The notes beneath the pieces are model-generated. The model was not told the DNA's origin. It searched no databases and saw nothing but the letters and a program-made list of their open reading frames with translations. Positions 1 to 6,149 of a DNA stretch of 6,757 nucleotides are shown here, in pieces (within the stretch, counting starts at the first letter, position 1; every line of letters starts with the position of its first letter). Source of the stretch: Actinomycetes bacterium (lineage in GTDB: Bacteria > Actinomycetota > Actinomycetes > Actinomycetales > Cellulomonadaceae). Where the stretch lies: assembly GCA_023389455.1 (NCBI GenBank), contig JAEWEJ010000319.1:1-6757 (forward strand), written 5' to 3'. Both the position numbers and the translations under genes were made by a program.

Positions 1-18
1 CTGCTGCTCGCCGGCTGC
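1..18 (+). other. Lipobox at the end of a lipoprotein signal peptide
   Basis: The first six codons read L-L-L-A-G-C, matching the lipobox consensus [LVI][ASTVI][GAS]C with Cys at 16-18. This predicts lipidation by Lgt, cleavage before Cys by signal peptidase II, and anchoring to the outer face of the membrane. It also shows that the window begins inside the signal peptide, so roughly 15-30 codons of the gene lie upstream. Confidence 0.85.
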
Positions 19-1593
19 GCCGCGGGCGCCACGACGGCGGGCGCCCCCGCGGCCACGCCAGCCGAGGCCACGGCCGCCGAGGCCACGCCCGGTGGCACCC
101 TGCGGTTCGCGCTCGGCGCGTCCCCCAGCGGTGTCGACCCGCACCAGGTCGGGTCCAACGTGAGCATCTACGTCGCCCGGCAGCTCGCCGACTCGCTCAC
201 CGACCAGGACCCGCGCACCGGCGAGATCGTGCCGTGGCTCGCCGAGCACTGGGTCGTCAGCGACGACCTCACGCAGTTCACGTTCCACCTGCGTGACGAC
301 GTGACGTTCTCCGACGGCTCGCCGCTGACCGCCACCACGGTGAAGGTCAACCTCGACACGCTCGTCGGCACGCTCGGGGCGTCCGCTCCGCTCGCGTCCA
401 GCTACCTGTCGGGCTACGTCGAGACCCGTGTGGACGACGAGCACACCGTCACGGTGGTCTTCGACGCCCCGAACGCCCAGTTCCTGCAGGCCACCTCGAC
501 CGTGTCGCTCGCGATCCTGTCCGACGCGACGGCGACCGTGGACCCGGCACGACGCCTGCAGGGCGAGGTCGTCGGGTCGGGGCCGTTCGTGCTCGACAGC
601 TACACGCAGGACCAGGGTGCGGTGATCAGCCGCCGCGACGGGTACGCGTGGGCCTCGGCGGTGTCGCAGCACGAGGGGGAGGCGTACCTCGAGAAGGTCG
701 AGTTCACGGTGGTCCCCGAGTCCGGCGTGCGCGCCGGCGGCCTGGCGTCCGACCAGTTCGACGCCGTCGGCGACGTCCTGCCGCAGGACGTCCCGCAGGT
801 GCAGGGTGCCGGCGGCTCGGTGCTGACGCGCACCAACCCCGGCCTGGTCTTCGTCCTGCAGCCGAACGTCGCGGCCGCGCCGCTGGACGACCCGGACGTG
901 CGCCGCGCCCTCAACCACGCGCTCGACCGCCGGGAGATCGTCGACACGGTCCTGTCGGACGCGTTCGAGCCCGCCACCAGCGTGCTGGCCTCCACCACGC
1001 CGGGCTACGTCGACCTGTCCGACCGGCTGGCCACCGACCCGGCCGAGGCGGGTGAGCTCCTCGACGCCGCGGGCTGGACGCCGGGCCCCGACGGCATCCG
1101 CACCAAGGACGGGCAGCCGTTGTCGTTCGAGGTGGTGTACGCCCCGCTGTTCACCGGCTCCCAGGCGGTCCTCGAGCTCGCGCAGCAGCAGCTGCGGGCT
1201 GTCGGCGTCGACCTGCGGATCGTGCAGCAGACGCCCGCCGAGCAGCAGACGACGCTCGCGCAGCGCACCTACGACGCCTACTACTACAACGTCACGCGCG
1301 CCGACGCGGACATCCTGCGCACCCAGTTCTCCTCGGCCCTGCGCAACGTGAGCAACCGGCCCGCGGACGACGTCGTCGACCCGCTGCTCGACGAGCAGCT
1401 GACCCTCGCCGACCCGGCCGCGCGGGCCGACGTGGTCCGGCGCGCCCAGGAGGAGATCCTCGACGAGGGCCTGGCGATCCCGCTGTTCGAGCTCGCGCAG
1501 TCCATCGGCGTGGCGGGCGACGTGCACGGGGTGGCGTTCGATGCCTCGTCGCGCCTGCTGTTCCACGACGCCTGGCTGGAGCCGACGTCGTGA
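1..1593 (+). CDS. ABC transporter substrate-binding lipoprotein, peptide/nickel (SBP_bac_5) class, 5'-truncated
   Basis: This is the extracytoplasmic ligand-binding component of an Opp/Dpp-type importer, anchored as a lipoprotein. The frame is open from base 1, and 530 residues are visible before the TGA at 1591. The first visible residues are LLLAGC, the end of a lipoprotein signal peptide, so only the start codon and the charged and hydrophobic part of the signal are missing. After the lipidated Cys (visible residue 6) comes an Ala/Thr/Pro-rich tether to about residue 31, then the mature fold starting GGTLRFALG. The family hallmark is clear: LAEHW at about residue 80, followed by FTFHLRDDVTFSDG at about 93-106. 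A typical C-terminal lobe follows, with PDVRRALNHALDR and EILDEGLAIPLFE. The GTG at 160 is not the start, because it would remove the lipobox and the first strand. The ligand cannot be read from sequence. SBP_bac_5 proteins bind peptides, nickel, opines, glutathione and other compounds. The stretch RQLADSLTDQDPRTGEIVPW resembles, from memory, the NCBIfam TIGR04028 (KPN_01854) subfamily. Confidence 0.95.
   Translation: MLLAGCAAGATTAGAPAATPAEATAAEATPGGTLRFALGASPSGVDPHQVGSNVSIYVARQLADSLTDQDPRTGEIVPWLAEHWVVSDDLTQFTFHLRDDVTFSDGSPLTATTVKVNLDTLVGTLGASAPLASSYLSGYVETRVDDEHTVTVVFDAPNAQFLQATSTVSLAILSDATATVDPARRLQGEVVGSGPFVLDSYTQDQGAVISRRDGYAWASAVSQHEGEAYLEKVEFTVVPESGVRAGGLASDQFDAVGDVLPQDVPQVQGAGGSVLTRTNPGLVFVLQPNVAAAPLDDPDVRRALNHALDRREIVDTVLSDAFEPATSVLASTTPGYVDLSDRLATDPAEAGELLDAAGWTPGPDGIRTKDGQPLSFEVVYAPLFTGSQAVLELAQQQLRAVGVDLRIVQQTPAEQQTTLAQRTYDAYYYNVTRADADILRTQFSSALRNVSNRPADDVVDPLLDEQLTLADPAARADVVRRAQEEILDEGLAIPLFELAQSIGVAGDVHGVAFDASSRLLFHDAWLEPTS
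61..87 (+). repeat. Short direct repeat in the lipoprotein tether (AEAT-A-AEAT)
   Basis: The 12-mer GCCGAGGCCACG occurs at 61-72 and again at 76-87, separated by one GCC codon. It encodes AEAT-A-AEAT in the low-complexity tether after the lipidated Cys. This looks like ordinary slippage in a compositionally biased linker with no ordered structure expected. Confidence 0.7.
1578..1581 (+). promoter_or_regulatory. Ribosome binding site for the first permease
   Basis: GGAG at 1578-1581 lies inside the end of the substrate-binding gene, 8 bases before the GTG at 1590. It supports the GTG start that overlaps the upstream stop by 4 bases. Confidence 0.65.
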
Positions 1594-2540
1594 CGGCCTA
1601 CGTCGTGCGCCGCGTCCTGGGTGCCGTCGCCGTGCTGCTCGCCGCCTTCACCGTGTCGTTCGCGGTGCTGTACCTGCTGCCGAGCGACCCGGTGAGCATC
1701 ATGCTCGACGGCGCCGCCGCGGGGACGTACGTCGACCCGGCGCGGGTCGAGGAGCTGCGGGCGCGTCACGGCCTCGACCAGGGACCGCTCCAGCAGTACC
1801 TCACGCTGCTGGGCCGCGCGCTGCAGGGCGACCTCGGCACGTCGGTGACGTCGGGTGCCGACGTCACCACGCTGGTCGCCCAGGCGCTGCCGCAGACGGC
1901 CGCGCTCGCGGGCGTCGCGCTGACGCTGGCGGTCGTGCTCGGCGCCGGCCTGGCGAGCGTGGCGACGTGGACGCGGTCGGCCCGGCTGCGCGGGCTGCTG
2001 CTCGCGCTGCCGCCGCTCGGCGTGGCCGTCCCGACGTTCTGGGTGGGCCTGGTGCTGCTGCAGCTGTTCTCGTTCCGCGTGCCGCTGTTCCCGGCGGTCG
2101 GCAACCAGGGCGTCGCGAGCCTCGTCCTGCCCGCCGTGACGCTCGCGGTCCCGCTGTCCGCGACGGTCGCCCAGGTGCTCGCCCAGGGCATGGGGGAGGC
2201 GTGGCGCGCGCCGTACGTCGAGACCGCGCTCGCCAAGGGCGCCTCCCGCACGCGGGTGCAGCTGCGGCACGTCACGCGCAACGCGGCACTGCCCGCGCTG
2301 ACCCTCCTCGGCGTGCTCGTGGGCAACCTCCTGGCGGGGGCCGTGGTCGTGGAGACCGTGTTCTCCCGCCAGGGGTTCGGGCGGCTCGCGCAGACGGCCG
2401 TGACCTCGCAGGACATCCCGGTGGTCCTCGGGCTGGTGGTGGTCGCCGCGCTCGTGTTCGTCGTCGTCAACCTGCTCGTGGACCTGGCCTACCCGCTGCT
2501 GGACCCCCGCCTCACCACCCGGACGGAGGCACGCGCATGA
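1590..2540 (+). CDS. ABC transporter permease, DppB/OppB type
   Basis: This 316-residue integral membrane subunit forms half of the translocation channel. It starts at GTG 1590, overlapping the previous stop by 4 bases (GTGA) behind a GGAG ribosome site. About six membrane segments are visible, at roughly residues 9-30, 102-126, 137-161, 178-200, 236-257 and 277-302. DppB-type landmarks occur in order: the N-terminal YVVRRVLGAV helix followed by PSDPV; the periplasmic RHGLDQGPLQQYL and GDLGTSV region (residues 59-85); and the cytoplasmic EAA loop that docks on the ATPase, YVETALAKGASRTRVQLRH at 209-227, with RNAALP following. The C-terminus contains SRQGFGRLAQ, QDIPVVLG and the terminal LLVDLAYPLLDPR signature of this family. 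Length and motifs are normal and nothing is missing. It pairs with the DppC-type permease immediately downstream. Confidence 0.95.
   Translation: MTAYVVRRVLGAVAVLLAAFTVSFAVLYLLPSDPVSIMLDGAAAGTYVDPARVEELRARHGLDQGPLQQYLTLLGRALQGDLGTSVTSGADVTTLVAQALPQTAALAGVALTLAVVLGAGLASVATWTRSARLRGLLLALPPLGVAVPTFWVGLVLLQLFSFRVPLFPAVGNQGVASLVLPAVTLAVPLSATVAQVLAQGMGEAWRAPYVETALAKGASRTRVQLRHVTRNAALPALTLLGVLVGNLLAGAVVVETVFSRQGFGRLAQTAVTSQDIPVVLGLVVVAALVFVVVNLLVDLAYPLLDPRLTTRTEARA
2525..2529 (+). promoter_or_regulatory. Ribosome binding site for the second permease
   Basis: A full GGAGG core at 2525-2529 lies 7 bases upstream of ATG 2537, within the last codons of the first permease. It fixes the start of the second permease at the ATGA overlap and not at any site farther upstream in the same open frame. 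Confidence 0.75.
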
Positions 2541-3508
2541 GCCTGCTCGGAGCACGCGTCCCGCTGCTGCCCGGTGACGCCGGCGTCCGTCCGGCGGGTG
2601 CGGCGACCGTCGACCGACCCGCCGGTGCGCCCGACGCGGGCCGCGACCCCGCTCCCCGACGCGCGCGTGCGCTCAGCGCCGCTCACCGCGCCGGGCGTCG
2701 GCTCGCGGCGCTGCGCCCCGGCCCCCTGGTCGCGTTGCTCGTCCTGGCAGCCGTCGGGGCGTGGGCGCTCGTGCCGGGGGCCTTCACCCGGCACGACCCG
2801 ATCACCGGCGTCCCGGCCGACCGGCTCCTGCCGCCCGGCCCCGGCCACTGGTTCGGGACCGACCACCTGGGCCGTGACCTGTTCGCGCGCACCGTGCACG
2901 GCACCGGCCTGTCGGTGCAGGCGGCGGTCGTCGCGATCACCATCGCCCTGGTCGCCGGGGCGCTGGTGGGGCTCGTCGCCGGGGTCGCCGGCGGCTGGCT
3001 GGACGACGTCCTCATGCGCGGTGCCGACGTGCTCCTGGCGATCCCCGGGCTGCTGCTCTCCCTGGCGGTCGTCACGGTGCTCGGCTTCGGGACCGTCAAG
3101 GTGGCGATCGCGGTGGGCATCGCGTCGGTCGCCACGTTCGCCCGTGTCATGCGCGCCCAGGTGCTGCGCGTGCGGCACGCGACGTACGTCGAGGCCGCAC
3201 GGCTCGCCGGTGCGGGGCGCCTCGCGGTCGTCGGCCGGCACGTGCTGCCGAACGCCGCCGCACCCGTGCTGGCGCTCGCGGCCGTCGAGCTCGGCGCCGT
3301 CGTGCTGGCGGTGTCGGCGCTGAGCTTCCTGGGCTTCGGCGCCACCCCGCCGACACCCGAGTGGGGCTCCCTCGTCGCCGAGGGGCGCAACTACCTGGCC
3401 ACGGCGTGGTGGTACTCCACGCTGCCCGGCGTCGTCATCGTCGCCGTGGTGCTCGCCGCCGGCCGCCTGGGCCGCACCCTCGAGCCGCAGGGGAGGAGCG
3501 CGCGATGA
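2537..3508 (+). CDS. ABC transporter permease, DppC/OppC type, with long N-terminal extension
   Basis: This 323-residue membrane subunit is the second half of the channel. The ATG at 2537 overlaps the previous TGA by 4 bases behind a GGAGG site; the frame is open much farther upstream, but that part is antisense-like shadow inside the first permease. Residues 1-60 form an Ala/Pro/Arg-rich, probably disordered cytoplasmic segment before the first membrane helix at about 63-83. The DppC hallmark HWFGTDHLGRDLFAR lies at 104-118. Further membrane segments are at about 126-150, 163-183, 188-207, 240-262 and 294-310. The EAA loop is YVEAARLAGAGRLAVVGRH at 217-235, followed by VLPNAAAPV. The conserved SFLGFG is at 263-268 and PEWG at 274-277. 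The C-terminus, GRLGRTLEP, matches the usual GDxLRDxLDP end only loosely. Family assignment is firm; the N-terminal extension is the only odd feature. Confidence 0.95.
   Translation: MSLLGARVPLLPGDAGVRPAGAATVDRPAGAPDAGRDPAPRRARALSAAHRAGRRLAALRPGPLVALLVLAAVGAWALVPGAFTRHDPITGVPADRLLPPGPGHWFGTDHLGRDLFARTVHGTGLSVQAAVVAITIALVAGALVGLVAGVAGGWLDDVLMRGADVLLAIPGLLLSLAVVTVLGFGTVKVAIAVGIASVATFARVMRAQVLRVRHATYVEAARLAGAGRLAVVGRHVLPNAAAPVLALAAVELGAVVLAVSALSFLGFGATPPTPEWGSLVAEGRNYLATAWWYSTLPGVVIVAVVLAAGRLGRTLEPQGRSAR
3490..3498 (+). promoter_or_regulatory. Strong ribosome binding site for the fused ATPase
   Basis: GGGGAGGAG at 3490-3498, 6 bases before ATG 3505, is the strongest Shine-Dalgarno match in the window. 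It supports the ATG at the ATGA overlap as the true start over the longer upstream frame. Confidence 0.75.
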
Positions 3509-5343
3509 GCGCCACCACGCCCACGACCACCGGCACGACCGTCACGACGCCGCAGCGCACCGTGCTGCGCGTCCGCGACCTGCACGTCGACTACCAGGGC
3601 AGCGCCGGGCCCGTGCGCGCCGTGCGCGGTGTCGACCTGGACGTCGCACCGGGCGAGGTCGTCGCGCTGGTCGGGGAGTCCGGGTCGGGCAAGTCGACCA
3701 CCGCGCACGCCGTGGTCGGTCTGCTGCCCGCCGCCGGGCGCGTCACGGCCGGGAGCATCGGGTTCGGGGCCGACCCGCACGGCGCGCTCGACCTGCGCAC
3801 CCTGCCCGAGCGGGCGTGGACGCGTGTGCGCGGCGACCGCGTCGGACTGGTCCCGCAGGACCCGGGCGTCGCGCTGAACCCGGTGCAGCGCATCGGCGAC
3901 CAGGTGGCCGAGGTGCTGCGCCTCCACGGCCGCGCGGGCCGCAGCGGTGCCCGGGCCCGGGCCGTCGAGATCCTCGCGTCCGTCGGCATCGACCAGCCCG
4001 CCGCCCGCGCCCGGCAGTACCCGCACCAGCTGTCCGGCGGCATGCGCCAGCGTGTCCTCATCGGGATCGCGCTGGCGTGCGAGCCCGAGCTGGTCGTCGC
4101 CGACGAGCCCACCAGCGCGCTCGACGTGACGGTCCAGCGACGCGTGCTGGACCTGCTCACCGACCTGACGGCACGCAGCGGCACGGCCGTCCTGCTCATC
4201 ACGCACGACCTGGCCGTCGCGGCCGACCGGGCGGACCGCGTGGTCGTGATGAAGGACGGCCAGGTCGTCGAGACGGGACCGGCCGCCGAGGTGCTCGACG
4301 ACCCGCAGCACCCGTACACGCGGGAGCTGGTGGCGGCCGCGCCGGGCCTGGCGCGGCGCGCACCGAGGCCGCGCGTCACGACGGACCGTGCCGTCGCGAC
4401 GGACCGTGCCGTCACGACGGACCGTGCCGTCACGACGGACCGTTCCGTCACGACGGACCGTGCCGTCACGACGGACCGTGCCACCGTGACGGACCGTGTC
4501 GGCGTGACCCCACGGCTGCCCTCCGCCGAGCACCGGCCCGCCGTCGTCGACGACCTCCTCGTCGTGGAGGGCCTGTCGCGGACCTTCGCGCTGGGCGGCC
4601 GGCGGTCCGGGCACGTGGTCCGTGCGGTCGACGACGTGTCGTTCACCGTGCCGCGCGGGTCCGCGTTCGCGCTGGTGGGGGAGTCGGGGTCCGGCAAGTC
4701 GACCACCGCGCGGCTCGTGCTCGGCCTCGACCGTCCCGACGCCGGCGAGGTCCGGGTCGGCGGCGTGCCGGTCGCGCGGGCCCGCGGCGAGGCGCTGCGC
4801 AGCCTGCGACGGCGCACACAGCTCGTCCACCAGGACCCGTACTCCTCCCTGGACCCGCGGTTCACGGTCGCGCAGGTGGTCGACGAGCCGCTGCGCGCCC
4901 ACCGCGCGGGGACGGCGGCGCACCGCCGGGAGCGTGTCGCCGAGCTCCTGACCGCGGTCCGGCTGCCCGCGGACCTCGCCCGCCGACGGCCCGGCGAGCT
5001 GTCCGGCGGGCAGCGGCAGCGCGTCGCGATCGCCCGTGCGCTGGCGCTGGACCCCGAGCTGCTGGTGCTCGACGAGCCGACCAGCGCGCTGGACGTCTCG
5101 GTGCAGGCGCAGGTCCTCGCGCTGCTCGCCGACCTGCGCGCCGAGCGCGGCCTGACCTACCTGTTCATCTCCCACGACCTGGCGGTGGTCCGGCAGGTCA
5201 CGGACCGCGTCGGCGTCATGCGCGCGGGCCGGATGGTCGAGACCGGTCCCGCCGCCGAGGTGCTGGACCACCCGCAGGACCCGTACACGGTCGAGCTCGT
5301 GGGGGCCATCCCCGGGCGGCACGGACGAGAGGCGCACCGATGA
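3505..5343 (+). CDS. Dipeptide/oligopeptide-type ABC transporter ATPase with two fused nucleotide-binding domains
   Basis: This 612-residue protein supplies both ATPase domains of the importer in one chain, as in E. coli YejF and GsiA, in place of separate DppD and DppF. Domain 1 (about 20-285) has Walker A GESGSGKST with Lys63, Q-loop Gln118, signature LSGGM at 176-180, Walker B Asp200/Glu201, D-loop SALD at 204-207 and switch His234. It ends with the Opp-family HPYTREL tail at 269-275. Domain 2 (about 348-605) has Walker A with Lys398, Gln443, LSGGQ at 499-503, Asp523/Glu524 and His557, ending with DPYTVEL. All catalytic residues are present in both halves, so both ATP sites should be competent. 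The linker at 291-332 is built from seven hexapeptide repeats (separate entry). The ATG at 3505 overlaps the previous stop by 4 bases behind a strong ribosome site; a Thr-rich stretch (residues 2-15) precedes the first strand. The ligand specificity is not encoded here. Confidence 0.97.
   Translation: MSATTPTTTGTTVTTPQRTVLRVRDLHVDYQGSAGPVRAVRGVDLDVAPGEVVALVGESGSGKSTTAHAVVGLLPAAGRVTAGSIGFGADPHGALDLRTLPERAWTRVRGDRVGLVPQDPGVALNPVQRIGDQVAEVLRLHGRAGRSGARARAVEILASVGIDQPAARARQYPHQLSGGMRQRVLIGIALACEPELVVADEPTSALDVTVQRRVLDLLTDLTARSGTAVLLITHDLAVAADRADRVVVMKDGQVVETGPAAEVLDDPQHPYTRELVAAAPGLARRAPRPRVTTDRAVATDRAVTTDRAVTTDRSVTTDRAVTTDRATVTDRVGVTPRLPSAEHRPAVVDDLLVVEGLSRTFALGGRRSGHVVRAVDDVSFTVPRGSAFALVGESGSGKSTTARLVLGLDRPDAGEVRVGGVPVARARGEALRSLRRRTQLVHQDPYSSLDPRFTVAQVVDEPLRAHRAGTAAHRRERVAELLTAVRLPADLARRRPGELSGGQRQRVAIARALALDPELLVLDEPTSALDVSVQAQVLALLADLRAERGLTYLFISHDLAVVRQVTDRVGVMRAGRMVETGPAAEVLDHPQDPYTVELVGAIPGRHGREAHR
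4375..4500 (+). repeat. Seven-copy 18-base tandem repeat encoding the inter-domain linker
   Basis: Seven contiguous 18-base units lie at 4375, 4393, 4411, 4429, 4447, 4465 and 4483. Units 1, 3, 5 and 6 are identical (GTCACGACGGACCGTGCC, V-T-T-D-R-A). Unit 2 has one change, giving VATDRA, and unit 4 has one change, giving VTTDRS. Unit 7 is diverged (TVTDRV) and is followed by GVTP. The array covers residues 291-332, between the HPYT tail of the first ATPase domain and the start of the second. Because 18 is a multiple of three, gain or loss of a unit changes linker length by six residues without a frameshift. The near-identity of units suggests recent expansion or active homogenisation. No spacers separate the units. 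Confidence 0.97.
5327..5332 (+). promoter_or_regulatory. Ribosome binding site for the DUF1684 gene
   Basis: GAGAGG at 5327-5332 lies 7 bases before ATG 5340, inside the end of the ATPase gene. It is a moderate Shine-Dalgarno match that supports the coupled start. Confidence 0.55.
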
Positions 5344-6149
5344 CCCAGCAGACCACGCTCGCGGCCCGCGACACCGCACGCACCGCCTGGCAGCGGCAGC
5401 GCGACGCGCGCGACCGCGACCTGCCCACGCCGCACGGGTGGCTCACGCTCGTGGCCTACCACTGGCTCCCGGCGCGGCCCGGCGCGCTCGCGGACGTCCC
5501 GGGCCGGTGGTGGACCGACGGCGCGACCGCGTACCGCGAGGCCGTCGACGGCACGTCCGAGGCGTTCGAGGTGGCCGAGGCCGGTTCCCGGGTCGTCGCC
5601 ACCTTCCTGCCTGCGGGTCGGCGCGCCGCCGGTCCCGGTGAGGAGACCACCGACGTCGCCGTCGAGCTCGTGCGGCGCACGGGGCGGTACGCGATCCGCC
5701 TGCGCGACCCGCTGGCGCCCACGCGTGCGGCGTTCGCGGGCGTCCCCGCGTACGACCACGACCCGGCGTGGGTGCTCGAGGTCCCCGCGCGCTGGTACGA
5801 CGAGCCGCGCGCGGCGGTCGTCGGGGCGGCCCGGCCGGGCCTGCGGCACGAGGTGAGCACGGTGGGCGAGGTCGATCTCGAGCTCGACGGCCGCCGCACC
5901 ACGCTCGTGCTCACCGGGCGGCCCGGCGGCGGCGCCACGCTGCTCTTCAGCGACGAGGCCGAGGACGTCGCGCCCTGGCGTGTGCTGTCGCTCGACGACG
6001 CCACCCCGGGTGCCCCGACGCTGCGGCTGGACCTCAACCGCACGATCAACCTGCCCTACGCGTTCACCGACCACGGCACGTGCCCCGCGCCCGTGCCGGG
6101 CAACCACGTGCCCGCCCCCGTGCGTGCCGGTGAGCGGCGGCCGTCGTGA
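5340..6149 (+). CDS. DUF1684 domain protein, likely cytoplasmic
   Basis: This 269-residue protein has no signal peptide or membrane segment and covers essentially one domain. ATG 5340 overlaps the ATPase stop by 4 bases (ATGA). It is recognised as DUF1684 (PF07920) by the order of motifs. An N-terminal helix rich in Arg (TAWQRQRDARDRDL) leads into HGWLTLVAYHWL at about 32-43. A central strand pair GRYAIRLRDP (115-124, Asp123) is followed by RAAFAGVPAYDHDPAW. The C-terminal signature runs from LDLNR (230-234) through NLPYAFTDHGTCP (237-249) to GNHVPAPVRAGER (254-266). The family function is not known, so none is assigned. Cys248, inside the signature, is the only cysteine in the protein and a candidate functional residue. 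The more common form of the motif, from memory, is DFNRAYNPPCAFTPYATCP; here Pro-Pro-Cys is replaced by Leu-Pro-Tyr, leaving the second cysteine only. Coupling to a transporter suggests that it acts on, or binds, the imported compound. Confidence 0.88.
   Translation: MTQQTTLAARDTARTAWQRQRDARDRDLPTPHGWLTLVAYHWLPARPGALADVPGRWWTDGATAYREAVDGTSEAFEVAEAGSRVVATFLPAGRRAAGPGEETTDVAVELVRRTGRYAIRLRDPLAPTRAAFAGVPAYDHDPAWVLEVPARWYDEPRAAVVGAARPGLRHEVSTVGEVDLELDGRRTTLVLTGRPGGGATLLFSDEAEDVAPWRVLSLDDATPGAPTLRLDLNRTINLPYAFTDHGTCPAPVPGNHVPAPVRAGERRPS

Noticed and set aside
160..1593. Start of the substrate-binding protein at GTG 160
   Set aside because: The same frame is open to base 1 and begins with a lipobox and the conserved first strand, so the true start is upstream of the window.
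1541..2536. Upstream extension of the second permease frame back to 1541
   Set aside because: The extension is Arg/Ala-rich shadow inside the first permease. The GGAGG plus ATGA overlap at 2537 and the family length support the later start. The same reasoning rejects upstream extensions of the ATPase (from 3361) and DUF1684 (from 3816) frames.
4375..4500. Possible CRISPR-like or intergenic repeat array
   Set aside because: Units are contiguous with no spacers, are 18 bases long, and stay in frame within a conserved ATPase gene. This is a coding tandem repeat.
3505..5343. Two separate ATPase genes (DppD and DppF) in place of a fusion
   Set aside because: The frame is continuous through the linker with no stop codon, and no Shine-Dalgarno plus start pair after the repeat looks better than chance. 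Both domains are complete in one chain.
3391..5379. Long minus-strand open frame (about 660 codons) opposite the fused ATPase, and similar long antisense frames at 1284-2555 and 5157-6227
   Set aside because: These are a by-product of extreme GC content and strong GC bias at the third position of the real genes. Their translations are low-complexity Arg/Gly/Ala/His-rich with no recognisable fold, while the opposite strand encodes complete conserved proteins.
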